Source: Psychroserpens sp. NJDZ02 (lineage in GTDB: Bacteria > Bacteroidota > Bacteroidia > Flavobacteriales > Flavobacteriaceae). From it: 64,000 nucleotides of DNA. Where the stretch lies: NCBI RefSeq assembly GCF_004843725.1, contig NZ_CP039451.1, positions 2,610,001-2,674,000 of the forward strand. The letters are read 5' to 3'. Numbering within the stretch: position 1 is the stretch's first letter; each line of letters opens with the position of its first letter. The translations under genes were made by a program, and so were the position numbers. The notes beneath the pieces were generated by a model. It was not told the DNA's origin. It saw nothing but the letters and a program-made list of their open reading frames with translations, and searched no databases. Of the stretch, positions 45,803 to 54,766 are shown in pieces.

Positions 45803-47989
45803 ATGTCAACATTAAGATTTCATGCTATAAAAGAATCCTTAAAACGTAAACCGATTGTTATAGAAGAAAAACAACGTCGTTCTGAAATTTTTGGAAGTCA
45901 TGTTTTTAATGAATCGACCATGCGTCAGTATTTAACCAAGGAAGGTTTTGAAAGCGTTAGAGATGCCATACAATTAGGTAAAAAGATTGACAGAATTGTA
46001 GCGGATCATATTTCTACAGGAATGAAAGAATGGGCTATCTCACAAGGCGCAACACATTATACGCATTGGTTTCAGCCATTAACAGGGGCGACAGCAGAAA
46101 AACACGATGCTTTTTTTGAAACTATTGGTGGAGGCTTAGCTATAGAACGATTTGGAGGTGGGCAATTGGTGCAACAAGAACCTGATGCTTCTAGTTTTCC
46201 TAATGGCGGCATAAGAAATACATTTGAAGCACGCGGTTATACTGCTTGGGATCCCACATCTCCAGCCTTTATTTACGGAACAACATTGTGTATTCCAACC
46301 GTTTTTGTGTCTTATACAGGAGAGGCTTTAGATTATAAAACACCATTGTTAAGAGCGTTGCAAGCAGTAGATAGCGCAGCTGTAGCAGTTTGTAAATATT
46401 TTGATAAGAACGTTAAAAAAGTAAACGCATCATTAGGTTGGGAGCAGGAGTATTTTTTAATAGATCGAGATTTAGCGATGTCTAGACCTGATATCGTACA
46501 GACAGGTCGCACGTTGTTAGGGCATTCGCCAGCAAAAGGACAGCAGTTGGATGATCACTATTTTGGGACTATACCAAATCGAGCGATGGCGTTTATGCGA
46601 GATTTGGAAACCGAATGTATGCTGCTAGGTATACCGGTAAAAACTAGGCATAACGAAGTGGCGCCAAACCAGTTTGAATTAGCGCCGATTTATGACGAAG
46701 CTAATTTAGCAGTAGATCATAACTCCTTATTAATGGATGTGATGGATAAGATTTCAGACAGACATAATTTTAAAGTGTTATTTCATGAAAAACCTTTTGC
46801 AGGAGTCAATGGTTCTGGAAAACATAATAACTGGAGTTTAAGTACGGATACAGGGGTTAATTTATTAGGTCCAGGGAAAACACCAATGAGTAATTTACAA
46901 TTTTTGACCTTTTTTATAAATACCATAAAAGCAGTTAATGATAATGAGGAGTTGTTGCGTGCGGCAATAGCATCGGCTAGTAATGATCATCGTTTAGGAG
47001 CAAATGAGGCGCCTCCAGCAATTATTTCGGTATTTATAGGGCAACAATTAACTAAGACTTTAAATGAATTGGAGAATGTTACGGATGGTAAGTTGTCTCC
47101 AGAAGAGAAAACAGATTTAAAACTTAATGTTGTTGGTAAAATTCCAGATGTACTATTGGATAATACAGATCGTAATAGAACGTCCCCTTTTGCTTTTACA
47201 GGAAATAAATTTGAGTTTAGAGCGGTGGGCTCAACTGCTAACTGTGCTAATCCAATGACGGTGCTAAATAGTATTGTTGCTAAACAATTAATTGATTTTA
47301 AAGTTGAGGTGGATACTTTGATAGATAAAAAGGATATGAAAAAAGATGATGCTATCTTTAATGTTCTTAGAGAGTATATTAAAAAATCTAAAAATATTCT
47401 ATTTGAAGGTAATGGTTATGGAGAGGCTTGGGAGAAAGAAGCTAAGAAAAGAGGTTTGAGTAATAATAAGACAACACCTGAAGCATTAAAAGCAAAAATC
47501 TCTAAAAAGACATTGGATCTTTTTGAAGGTTTAGGGGTTATGAATAAAATTGAATCTGAAGCACGATATGAGATTGAAATGGAGGATTATGTATTGCGTA
47601 TACAAATAGAAAGTCGTGTTTTAGGAGATATAGCTCGTAATCATATTATTCCGACAGCTGTTAAGTATCAAAATGTTTTAATAAAAAATGTAAAAGGGCT
47701 TAAGGAGATTTTTGGTAGTGATTTTAAAAAATATGCGAAAGAACAATTAAACTTAATTGAAGATATTTCTGCTCATATAGAATCGATTAACGTCAATGTT
47801 ACTAAAATGACTGAGGCGCGTAAAAAATCGAATAAGACTGAGGATATAGAAAAGAAAGCGTTAGCGTATTGCAATAAGGTTAAGCCAATGTTTGGCGATA
47901 TTAGATACCATTGCGATAAATTAGAATTATTGGTTGATGACGAGTTGTGGCCTTTAACTAAGTATCGAGAGCTGTTGTTTACAAAGTAA
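45803..47989 (+). CDS. glnN: glutamine synthetase type III
   Basis: A 728-aa GSIII, the large dodecameric class typical of Bacteroidota. Signatures are LGWEQEYFLIDRDL, KTRHNEVAPNQFELAPI, FHEKPFAGVNGSGKHNNWSL, NDHRLGANEAPPAIISVF, NRTSPFAFTGNKFEFRAVGS and the helical C-terminal extension. Length is normal for GSIII. A TATTTTTG element at 45761-45768 lies 34 bases upstream of the ATG. It is divergent from the GSII gene, so the 190-bp gap between them should control ammonium assimilation. Two terminator-like hairpins follow. Confidence 0.96.
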   Translation: MSTLRFHAIKESLKRKPIVIEEKQRRSEIFGSHVFNESTMRQYLTKEGFESVRDAIQLGKKIDRIVADHISTGMKEWAISQGATHYTHWFQPLTGATAEKHDAFFETIGGGLAIERFGGGQLVQQEPDASSFPNGGIRNTFEARGYTAWDPTSPAFIYGTTLCIPTVFVSYTGEALDYKTPLLRALQAVDSAAVAVCKYFDKNVKKVNASLGWEQEYFLIDRDLAMSRPDIVQTGRTLLGHSPAKGQQLDDHYFGTIPNRAMAFMRDLETECMLLGIPVKTRHNEVAPNQFELAPIYDEANLAVDHNSLLMDVMDKISDRHNFKVLFHEKPFAGVNGSGKHNNWSLSTDTGVNLLGPGKTPMSNLQFLTFFINTIKAVNDNEELLRAAIASASNDHRLGANEAPPAIISVFIGQQLTKTLNELENVTDGKLSPEEKTDLKLNVVGKIPDVLLDNTDRNRTSPFAFTGNKFEFRAVGSTANCANPMTVLNSIVAKQLIDFKVEVDTLIDKKDMKKDDAIFNVLREYIKKSKNILFEGNGYGEAWEKEAKKRGLSNNKTTPEALKAKISKKTLDLFEGLGVMNKIESEARYEIEMEDYVLRIQIESRVLGDIARNHIIPTAVKYQNVLIKNVKGLKEIFGSDFKKYAKEQLNLIEDISAHIESINVNVTKMTEARKKSNKTEDIEKKALAYCNKVKPMFGDIRYHCDKLELLVDDELWPLTKYRELLFTK

Positions 47990-48008
47990 TTTGATAAATT
48001 AATAAATT

Positions 48009-48034
48009 AGCCTCATTAAATTGGGGCTTTTTTG
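48009..48034 (+). terminator. terminator of glutamine synthetase III gene
   Basis: Stem AGCCTCA / TGGGGCT with a T run, about 20 bases after the stop codon. Confidence 0.7.
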
Positions 48035-48228
48035 TTTTAAACTTTAATTTGATATGCTTTTTTACTCGGCGTTTGATTCGGGATTTTATGACTCTATATT
48101 TTACTGGATGAATAATTATTAAGTTAAAGGATAAGATTGGATTTAAGAGAAACCAGAGTGCCACTTGTTAATGATTATAAATTGACTGATTGGGAGTAAT
48201 TAACAATTTGGTAGTAATTTAAAGTATA
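48035..48228. other. interval between two terminator-like hairpins
   Basis: About 190 bases with a 22-codon frame at 48054-48122 (plus strand) and no other ORF. No promoter match is evident. It could carry a short RNA, but nothing shows it. Confidence 0.3.
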
Positions 48229-48257
48229 AAAGCACACATATTATTTGTGTGCTTTTT
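48229..48257. terminator. hairpin overlapping the purM promoter
   Basis: Stem AAAAGCACACA / TGTGTGCTTTT around TATTATT. It works as a terminator in either orientation by appearance. Its 3' arm overlaps the -33 element of the purM promoter. Confidence 0.65.
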
Positions 48258-48274
48258 ATTTATAAATATCTTTG
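48244..48274 (+). promoter_or_regulatory. promoter of purM
   Basis: TTTG (48244-48247), a spacer of exactly 19 bases, then TATCTTTG (48267-48274), 17 bases before the ATG. This is the best consensus promoter in the window. Confidence 0.82.
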
Positions 48275-48291
48275 TTGCTTAACACAACATA

Positions 48292-49470
48292 ATGAGCTCA
48301 GAAATTTCAAAACGTTACAGTCAAAGAGGTGTATCTGCATCAAAAGAAGATGTGCATAATGCGATAAAAAATATAGATAAAGGATTGTTTCCTAAAGCAT
48401 TCTGTAAAATTGTGCCAGATTATCTAACTAATGATCAAGACTATTGTCTGATTATGCATGCAGACGGAGCGGGTACAAAGTCGTCTTTAGCCTATATGTA
48501 TTGGAAAGAAACTGGAGATGTCTCTGTTTGGAAAGGGATTGCTCAAGATGCATTAATAATGAATATTGACGATTTGTTATGCGTTGGCGCAACGGATAAT
48601 ATTATGTTGTCTTCTACTATTGGAAGAAATAAAAACCGTATTCCAGGTGAAGTCCTTTCTGCTATTATAAATGGAACTGAAGAATTAATTGAAGACCTGA
48701 AAGGTTTTGGTGTTACAATCCATAGTACAGGAGGAGAAACAGCTGATGTTGGAGATTTAGTAAGAACTATTATTGTGGACTCTACAGTAACTGCTAGAAT
48801 AAAACGTAGTGATGTTATAGATAATGCTAATATTAAAGCGGGAGATGTTATCGTTGGTTTGGAAAGTTTTGGGCAAGCCACTTACGAGAAAAGTTATAAT
48901 GGAGGGATGGGAAGCAATGGACTAACTTCTGCAAGACATGATGTATTTGATAATTATTTAGCTAAAAAATATCCTGAAAGTTTTGATGCCTCTGTGCCGG
49001 AAGATTTAGTGTATTCTGGACAAGTAAAATTAACGGATGCTGTTGAAGGATCTCCAATAGATGCAGGTCAGTTAGTTTTGTCACCAACAAGGACTTATGC
49101 ACCAATTATAAAAGAGATTTTGTCTAAGTATACCAGTAAGGATATACATGGTATGGTACATTGTAGTGGAGGTGCACAAACTAAAATTCTTCATTTTATT
49201 GATAAGCTTCATATTGTAAAAGATAATTTATTTCCAATTCCACCTTTATTTAAATTAATCCAAGAGCAGTCTAAAACGGATTGGAAAGAAATGTACCAAG
49301 TCTTTAATTGTGGGCATAGAATGGAACTATATGTGTCTCCGGAAAAAGCAGAAGAAATTATTGCAATATCTAAATCTTACAATGTTAATGCTCAGGTTAT
49401 TGGTCGTGTAGAAGCGTCTGATTCTAAAAAACTGACAATAGAAAGCCCGTATGGTACGTTTGTGTATTAG
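48292..49470 (+). CDS. purM: phosphoribosylformylglycinamidine cyclo-ligase (AIR synthase)
   Basis: A 392-aa ATP-dependent enzyme that closes the imidazole ring in purine synthesis (FGAM to AIR). The N-terminal core has SKRYSQRGVSASKEDV, HADGAGTKSSLAYMYWKETGD, MNIDDLLCVGATDNIM and HSTGGETADVGDLVRTI. The C-terminal part includes GMVHCSGGAQTKIL and FNCGHRMELYVSPE. This is the ~390-aa form found in Bacteroidota, longer than E. coli PurM (345 aa). No other pur gene of the pathway is adjacent. DUF3078 follows 22 bases later and may be co-transcribed. Confidence 0.93.
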   Translation: MSSEISKRYSQRGVSASKEDVHNAIKNIDKGLFPKAFCKIVPDYLTNDQDYCLIMHADGAGTKSSLAYMYWKETGDVSVWKGIAQDALIMNIDDLLCVGATDNIMLSSTIGRNKNRIPGEVLSAIINGTEELIEDLKGFGVTIHSTGGETADVGDLVRTIIVDSTVTARIKRSDVIDNANIKAGDVIVGLESFGQATYEKSYNGGMGSNGLTSARHDVFDNYLAKKYPESFDASVPEDLVYSGQVKLTDAVEGSPIDAGQLVLSPTRTYAPIIKEILSKYTSKDIHGMVHCSGGAQTKILHFIDKLHIVKDNLFPIPPLFKLIQEQSKTDWKEMYQVFNCGHRMELYVSPEKAEEIIAISKSYNVNAQVIGRVEASDSKKLTIESPYGTFVY

Positions 49471-49492
49471 ATATTAAGTTAATTTTTATAAG

Positions 49493-50437
49493 ATGAAATA
49501 CATTCTAATAATGTGCTTTATGTATTGTGGTCAAAGTTTAGTTGCGCAATCAGATGCTGCAGTAAAAGTTGTTGATACAATTAAATGGACACAAAAAAAT
49601 AAGATTGGGGTTGATCTTAATGAAGTAACCTTTGTCAATTGGAATGCGGGTGGAGCAAATTCAATTTCTGCATTATTAGCTATTAAATCAAGTTGGCGTT
49701 ATAAGAAGAATAATTTAATTTGGTTTAATGAAATAGGAACACGCTACGGTGTCAATAAACAAGAAAGTCAGAGGTTAAGAAAAACAGAAGACGAGTTAGA
49801 GCTTATTTCGACCATTGGGTTTAGAAAAGATACCGTTACTAACTGGTATTATTCGGGTAGATTCAACTTTAAAACCCAATATTCTAATGGTTATAACTAT
49901 CCGGATAGAGATAATTCAATCTCTAGGTTTATGGCTCCAGGCTATTTGTTTGTAGGGGGAGGTGTAGAATATGGTAAAAATATTGAGAAGCTGTCCTTTT
50001 ATATGTCTCCTTTAACTTTTAAGGCTACGTTTGTTCTAGATGATGAATTAGCAGACAAGGGGTCTTTTGGAGTTGATCCAGCTATATATGATGCGCTTGG
50101 AAATAAAATGAAGGATGGTCAAGCTATAAGAACAGAAATGGGTATATTAGTAACTAACTCTTATGAAACCGAAGTTTTAGAGAATATCTATATTAAAAGC
50201 AAAATAAGTCTTTATACAGATTACCTTAATAGTTTTGGAAATATAGATTTGGATTGGGAGGTTATATTCGATTTTAAAGTTAATGACTTTGTAAAAGCAA
50301 CATTAGGTTCTCATTTAAGATATGATAATGATATTAAAATTTCAGAGGAGACTGATATTGAAGGTGAGTATGTAGAAAGAGGTGCTGCAATACAATGGAA
50401 GCAATTACTTGGTATTGGAGTTGTAGTAGATTTTTAA
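49493..50437 (+). CDS. DUF3078 outer-membrane-like protein
   Basis: A 314-aa exported protein. The signal peptide MKYILIMCFMYCGQSLVAQ is followed by an amphipathic beta-rich protein with WTQKNKIGVDLNEVTFVNWNAGGANSISALLAI. That pattern (N-x-x-N-W-x-x-G-G) identifies DUF3078, which is probably an outer-membrane beta-barrel. The C-terminal strand IQWKQLLGIGVVVDF ends in an aromatic residue as barrels do. Function unknown. Confidence 0.85.
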   Translation: MKYILIMCFMYCGQSLVAQSDAAVKVVDTIKWTQKNKIGVDLNEVTFVNWNAGGANSISALLAIKSSWRYKKNNLIWFNEIGTRYGVNKQESQRLRKTEDELELISTIGFRKDTVTNWYYSGRFNFKTQYSNGYNYPDRDNSISRFMAPGYLFVGGGVEYGKNIEKLSFYMSPLTFKATFVLDDELADKGSFGVDPAIYDALGNKMKDGQAIRTEMGILVTNSYETEVLENIYIKSKISLYTDYLNSFGNIDLDWEVIFDFKVNDFVKATLGSHLRYDNDIKISEETDIEGEYVERGAAIQWKQLLGIGVVVDF

Positions 50438-50456
50438 CAAAAAAAAGATATAATTA

Positions 50457-51149
50457 TTGAAAACTAAACTGACTATAAAAATTTTTACACTTATTGCGGT
50501 TGTTGTAAACTTAGCCTCAATAGTGTTGTTAGATTTTTTTTATAGTCAAATAGTTAGATTAAGTACAAGTTGCTCATTTTTAATACTATTTATTGTCTTT
50601 AAATTTAAAGACAAGTTATTAGTTCCTTTTGCGGCATTACTCTTCATTGCCGATGTTTTTGATTTGTATTATAAGCAGCCTTATATTATAGAAATATATT
50701 CTGTCATAAAAATAGGTGCATTTTTGCTGTTATGTTTTAGTCTTTACAGAAAGATGAAAAACAAAAAATTGGATAAAGCATTATCAGTATTGTTTTTGGT
50801 GGTTATCATTATTAATTTATTGTTTGGGTATACTACAGTAAATACTGTTTCTGGAGCAATGACAATTAGTGAGTTGTTATCCATTCAGGTCTATTGGTTT
50901 GTTTGTATAATATCAGTCGCATTAGCTGCGAAGTATTATTTTTATACAGAATCTAAAGAAGCTGTTTATTTAATATTATTTACGTTTTTGTTTGTGTTTA
51001 CGGATTTATGTGGATTCATAGCTAATTTTATTGAAATTAATGGTTTTTTCTACTTCGAAAGAATTTTATATTGTCTTGGGTTTTATTTTCTATCAGCGTA
51101 TTTGTTTTATGACCTTATTAAAGGACGTATGACTATCGCGGTGCTTTAA
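50457..51149 (+). CDS. multi-helix membrane protein, paralogue 1 (possibly YhhN-like)
   Basis: A 230-aa integral membrane protein with about eight helices, started at a TTG 20 bases after the DUF3078 stop (no earlier ATG). Conserved acidic points are ADVFDLYY near residue 62 and FTDLCGFIAN near 180, then FYFERILYCLGFYFL. The next gene has the same points (SDVFMIFYE, FSDFCAVLAY, YYLDRFTYIFALF). The pattern recalls the YhhN/lysoplasmalogenase family, but similarity is too weak for a firm call. Confidence 0.65.
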   Translation: MKTKLTIKIFTLIAVVVNLASIVLLDFFYSQIVRLSTSCSFLILFIVFKFKDKLLVPFAALLFIADVFDLYYKQPYIIEIYSVIKIGAFLLLCFSLYRKMKNKKLDKALSVLFLVVIIINLLFGYTTVNTVSGAMTISELLSIQVYWFVCIISVALAAKYYFYTESKEAVYLILFTFLFVFTDLCGFIANFIEINGFFYFERILYCLGFYFLSAYLFYDLIKGRMTIAVL

Positions 51150-51240
51150 GTTTGTATTTGTGTTTTTTAAGTAAAATTAAAATAGTGTTAAAAAGCTATT
51201 GTTAAAATAACTAAATTTGCTTCTAAATATATAGATAACA

Positions 51241-51942
51241 ATGAGTTTAGTTAAAATCACACTTTTAATAGTATCATTTTTAACCTTATTAATTAATGTC
51301 TATATTATTTCTTTTTATTCTCTTTTTGAAAGTAGAATCATAAGGGTAATCACTGTAATTGCTTTTCTTGTTCTATTTTTTATTTTTAAAGGTTTCAAAA
51401 ACAAAACTATACTCATTTCATTATTATGTTTTTTATTATCAGATGTTTTTATGATTTTTTATGAAAACACTTTAAGTAATAAACTAACCTCCGTATTGTC
51501 AATCATAGGATATTTTAATTTGGTGGCGTATTTGTTTAGAAATAAGCATTTAAAAAAAGTAAATAATTACTTTTTGGTTTTAATACTTATTTTGATAACT
51601 CTAAATGTTTTTGGTTTATATCAATTAATAGATGCCATAGCGTATAAACTTCATGATGGTTTACAGGAGGTCATTTTATATCTTTATGGATTAGTTATTG
51701 TTTCTTTATGCGTATTTACAGCTAATTATAACTTTAGTGTAAATACAAAACAATCCATGTATTTTATGTATTTTGTTTTTGGATTTGCTTTTTCGGACTT
51801 CTGTGCTGTTTTAGCGTATTACTATAATTTTCAGCAATTATATTATTTAGATAGATTTACTTATATTTTTGCATTATTTATTATGGTAAAATATGCCGTC
51901 AAAGACTTTAAAAAGGAGGAAATACCTAGTTATATTATTTAA
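51241..51942 (+). CDS. multi-helix membrane protein, paralogue 2 (possibly YhhN-like)
   Basis: A 233-aa integral membrane protein with about eight helices, a tandem relative of the preceding gene. Aligning features: LLCFLLSDVFMIFYEN near 60-75, then YLYGLVIVSLCVFTANYNFSV, FAFSDFCAVLAYYYN and YYLDRFTYIFALFIMVKY. A TAAATTTG promoter element at 51212-51219 lies 22 bases before the ATG, so it may be transcribed separately from paralogue 1. Function unknown. Confidence 0.7.
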   Translation: MSLVKITLLIVSFLTLLINVYIISFYSLFESRIIRVITVIAFLVLFFIFKGFKNKTILISLLCFLLSDVFMIFYENTLSNKLTSVLSIIGYFNLVAYLFRNKHLKKVNNYFLVLILILITLNVFGLYQLIDAIAYKLHDGLQEVILYLYGLVIVSLCVFTANYNFSVNTKQSMYFMYFVFGFAFSDFCAVLAYYYNFQQLYYLDRFTYIFALFIMVKYAVKDFKKEEIPSYII

Positions 51943-51953
51943 GTGCAACTAGA

Positions 51954-52628
51954 TTAGTTTAGATCGTGTTGTAGCTGCTTATTACTTAGGTAATTGTAAT
52001 CTTCTAATTCAGAAAGATTCTCAATCAATTTAGAACAGCCATTTTTTATCAAATAAATCGTGTCAGAAACGGCAATAACTTCTGCGTATCTGTGGTCTGT
52101 TAATACAATAGCTTTGTATTGCTTCTCTTCTGTAATTAGGGTCTGTAATTTTTTAATGTATAAAGGGGCGACGCCATTAAAGGGTTCGTCTAATAAAATA
52201 ATTTTAGCATCTTTCTTTAAAATCAAGTAGATTTCGATAATGCGGCGTTCACCTCCAGATAGTGTGTTAATACTTTTGTTTTTGTAAATTTTAAATTCTG
52301 TAAATTCAGTCGTAAAATCAATCCATTTGATATTAAATAGTTTAAAAAGAGATTTAACTTTTGCATGATTTGGAGTAAAATTATATTGTGGTAAAAAGGC
52401 GGCTAATTGGGTAGCGTATAAAGGTCTTAGTAGTGGTTTGTGGTCTATTCTCGTATGGCTGTATTTCGCGTTAAGCGTGCCAAAAGCAATGTTTAATAAA
52501 CAGCTTTTTCCAGAGCCATTACTGCCAAGTAGACTTGTTACTTTACCTGTTTCAGCCTTAAGGTAAATACCATTTAATATACGTTTATTTTTAAAGTAAA
52601 GTTCTATATTATCAATTTCAAAAATCAA
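51954..52628 (-). CDS. ABC transporter ATP-binding protein
   Basis: A 224-aa nucleotide-binding subunit. Walker A is LLGSNGSGKSCLLN (residues ~32-45), Q-loop AAFLPQYNF, signature LSGGERRIIEIYL, Walker B KIILLDEPFNG and H-loop VLTDHRYAEVI. In the H-loop the conserved His is kept. Membrane partners are not obvious; the small 97-aa membrane protein just upstream is the only candidate here. Substrate unknown. Confidence 0.87.
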   Translation of the reverse strand: MIFEIDNIELYFKNKRILNGIYLKAETGKVTSLLGSNGSGKSCLLNIAFGTLNAKYSHTRIDHKPLLRPLYATQLAAFLPQYNFTPNHAKVKSLFKLFNIKWIDFTTEFTEFKIYKNKSINTLSGGERRIIEIYLILKKDAKIILLDEPFNGVAPLYIKKLQTLITEEKQYKAIVLTDHRYAEVIAVSDTIYLIKNGCSKLIENLSELEDYNYLSNKQLQHDLN

Positions 52629-52635
52629 AATTCGG

Positions 52636-52929
52636 TTATATAAATTGGTTCATTATAATAAAAAAAATAATAGTTACTAAGGCGTCAATAAAGTATAAGA
52701 TACCAAATAGTTTTAAATCAGAGAGTCCTAAGTTCTTGTAAAAGGTTAGTTTTTGTTTAGCATCGGTTTCAATAACGAAATAATGAAGTAAAATGACTAA
52801 AAATAATTTTGTAATAAGTGCGACTATTATGTAGAAGTTACCCGTAATTAATAACAAAATATTAATTGCAAAGGACCATAAAGCAAAGGTCCTATAATAA
52901 TAGAATATAGCGAATAATTGGTTTAGCAT
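52636..52929 (-). CDS. small membrane protein paired with ABC ATPase
   Basis: A 97-aa protein with three hydrophobic helices (about 13-30, 32-52, 74-93) and a short charged loop ETDAKQKLTFYKNLGLSDLKL between helices two and three. Seven bases separate it from the ATPase gene on the same strand, so co-expression is near certain. Three helices are too few for a usual permease, so it may multimerise or be an accessory subunit. I do not recognise the family. Confidence 0.65.
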   Translation of the reverse strand: MLNQLFAIFYYYRTFALWSFAINILLLITGNFYIIVALITKLFLVILLHYFVIETDAKQKLTFYKNLGLSDLKLFGILYFIDALVTIIFFIIMNQFI

Positions 52930-52988
52930 ACTGATTTAACGTTAAAAACAAGCTAATATTTTAATTGTAAGCAAACGACTATAAAGTA

Positions 52989-53017
52989 TTGCAAATTCAT
53001 AAATTATCGTATTTTTG
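52989..53017 (+). promoter_or_regulatory. promoter of prfA
   Basis: TTG (52989-52991), an 18-base spacer, then TATTTTTG (53010-53017), 21 bases before the chosen start. Confidence 0.75.
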
Positions 53018-53038
53018 TTTCACAATTTTAAGAAGAAG

Positions 53039-54115
53039 ATGTTAGATAAGTTACAAATAGTAAAGCAACGTTTTGATGAGGTTAGCGATTTAATAATCCA
53101 ACCTGATGTTATTACTGATCAAAAACGTTATGTCGCACTAAATAAAGAGTATAAAGATTTACGACTTTTAATGGATAAGCGCGAGATTTATCTTGAGTTT
53201 ACTGAAAATTTAAAAGAAGCGGAAGAAATCATAGCAGACGGTAGTGATGCCGAAATGGTCGAAATGGCTAAAATGCAATATGAAGAAGCTAAAGTGGAGA
53301 TTCCTAAATTAGAAGATGATATACGTGTACTTTTAATACCTAAAGATCCTGAAGATTCTAAGAATGCTGTTGTCGAGTTACGTGCAGGAGCAGGAGGAGA
53401 TGAAGCTAGTATTTTTGCGGGAGATTTATTTAGAATGTATAGTAAATACTGTGAAGCTAGAGGATGGAAAGTAGATACGGTAGATTATAGTGAAGGTACA
53501 AATGGAGGGTTTAAAGAAATCCAATTTGAAGTTACTGGTAATGATGTTTATGGAACTTTAAAGTTTGAAGCTGGTGTGCACCGTGTACAACGTGTGCCAC
53601 AAACAGAAACACAAGGTCGTGTGCATACAAGTGCTGCTACTGTAATGGTGTTTCCGGAAGCAGAGGAGTTTGATGTAGAGATTAACCCAAAGGAAGTAAG
53701 AGTGGATTTTTTCTGTTCTTCAGGTCCAGGTGGTCAATCAGTAAACACAACGTATTCTGCAGTACGTTTAACTCACATTCCGACAGGATTAGTAGCGCAA
53801 TGTCAAGATCAAAAATCGCAGCATAAAAACAAAGAAAAAGCTTTTAAAGTATTACGTTCGCGTTTATACGACATGGAGTTGGCTAAGAAAAACGAAGAAG
53901 ACGCCGCTTTACGTGGTACGATGGTAACCTCTGGAGATAGAAGTGCTAAGATTAGAACGTACAACTATTCTCAAGGACGTGTTACAGATCACAGAATAGG
54001 GTTAACGCTATATGATTTACAAAATATTGTAAATGGAGATATCCAAAAAATTATTGACGAACTACAACTGGCAGACAATACAGAAAAACTGAAAGCTAGT
54101 GACGAACATATTTAA
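53039..54115 (+). CDS. prfA: peptide chain release factor 1
   Basis: A 358-aa RF1 that reads UAA and UAG stops. The catalytic GGQ loop [15 protein letters not shown] is present, and the peptide anticodon PxT appears as [14 protein letters not shown], so this is RF1 and not RF2 (which has SPF). The start [15 protein letters not shown] is chosen over one 24 bases upstream because that one overlaps the -7 promoter element. Length is standard. A terminator follows. Confidence 0.96.
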   Translation: MLDKLQIVKQRFDEVSDLIIQPDVITDQKRYVALNKEYKDLRLLMDKREIYLEFTENLKEAEEIIADGSDAEMVEMAKMQYEEAKVEIPKLEDDIRVLLIPKDPEDSKNAVVELRAGAGGDEASIFAGDLFRMYSKYCEARGWKVDTVDYSEGTNGGFKEIQFEVTGNDVYGTLKFEAGVHRVQRVPQTETQGRVHTSAATVMVFPEAEEFDVEINPKEVRVDFFCSSGPGGQSVNTTYSAVRLTHIPTGLVAQCQDQKSQHKNKEKAFKVLRSRLYDMELAKKNEEDAALRGTMVTSGDRSAKIRTYNYSQGRVTDHRIGLTLYDLQNIVNGDIQKIIDELQLADNTEKLKASDEHI

Positions 54116-54118
54116 TAA

Positions 54119-54145
54119 CAAGCCTCTTCATTGAGGCTTTTTTTA
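54119..54145 (+). terminator. terminator of prfA
   Basis: Stem AAGCCTC / GAGGCTT with loop TTCATT, then a T run. Confidence 0.85.
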
Positions 54146-54181
54146 TATAATATGGAGTTCTAAACACGTAATCTATTTTAC

Positions 54182-54763
54182 TTGAAAACTCACGTTTTAA
54201 TATTTATTATTGTTTCCCTATTTTCTTATAAACAGGAGGGGAGATTTAGTGACCCTAAACTTAAGGATGTCCAATATACATTGGGTATAGAGGATGAAAA
54301 ATCCAAAATTCAAAGCAGAGTTGAAGACACGTGTATTTTTGATCAAAGTACACAAACAGATGATTTTTTAAAGGGAATAAAAGAACTTGAAGGTTATATC
54401 TGGAATGACGAGAGTAAGTCTGCTGAAATAGTGCTAAATGACCATTGGTTTTTGACTATCACTAGAGGAGGCTGTGATCATTTTTTACTGTCTGCGGAAT
54501 TTTTTTATGATAGAAATTTAGAGTTTGAAGACAACAAAGCAACGGTTTTGGAAAAGATAATTTGGATTACTTCATTGTTAAATGAAGAATTTGAATTTGA
54601 AACTATCAAGAAATGTATTGACGAAGGTAAAATGACTTTTACGGAAACAGATAATGGTTTCTATGGTAATTTTACGGATTCTAAAATAGATGAAATGTAT
54701 ACTTTTGATTATAGAAAAGAAAAAGAACGTACCGTTTTTGGTATTTCTTACTATTTAAATTAA
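54182..54763 (+). CDS. uncharacterised protein with hydrophobic N terminus
   Basis: A 193-aa protein. The start is a TTG (no ATG nearby), giving MKTHVLIFIIVSLFSYKQEG, a weak signal peptide or membrane anchor without a lipobox. The rest is acidic and hydrophilic, with no motif I recognise; HFLLSAEFFYD and KCIDEGKMTFTETDNGFYGNF are its most distinctive parts. pyrF starts three bases after the stop, so the two are probably co-transcribed. Confidence 0.65.
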   Translation: MKTHVLIFIIVSLFSYKQEGRFSDPKLKDVQYTLGIEDEKSKIQSRVEDTCIFDQSTQTDDFLKGIKELEGYIWNDESKSAEIVLNDHWFLTITRGGCDHFLLSAEFFYDRNLEFEDNKATVLEKIIWITSLLNEEFEFETIKKCIDEGKMTFTETDNGFYGNFTDSKIDEMYTFDYRKEKERTVFGISYYLN

Positions 54764-54766
54764 ACA

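Noticed and set aside
48054..48122. 22-codon frame MLFYSAFD...
   Set aside because: No promoter or conserved pattern; such frames are expected by chance in AT-rich DNA.
53015..53039. longer N terminus for prfA
   Set aside because: The upstream ATG overlaps the -7 promoter element and adds residues that RF1 proteins lack.
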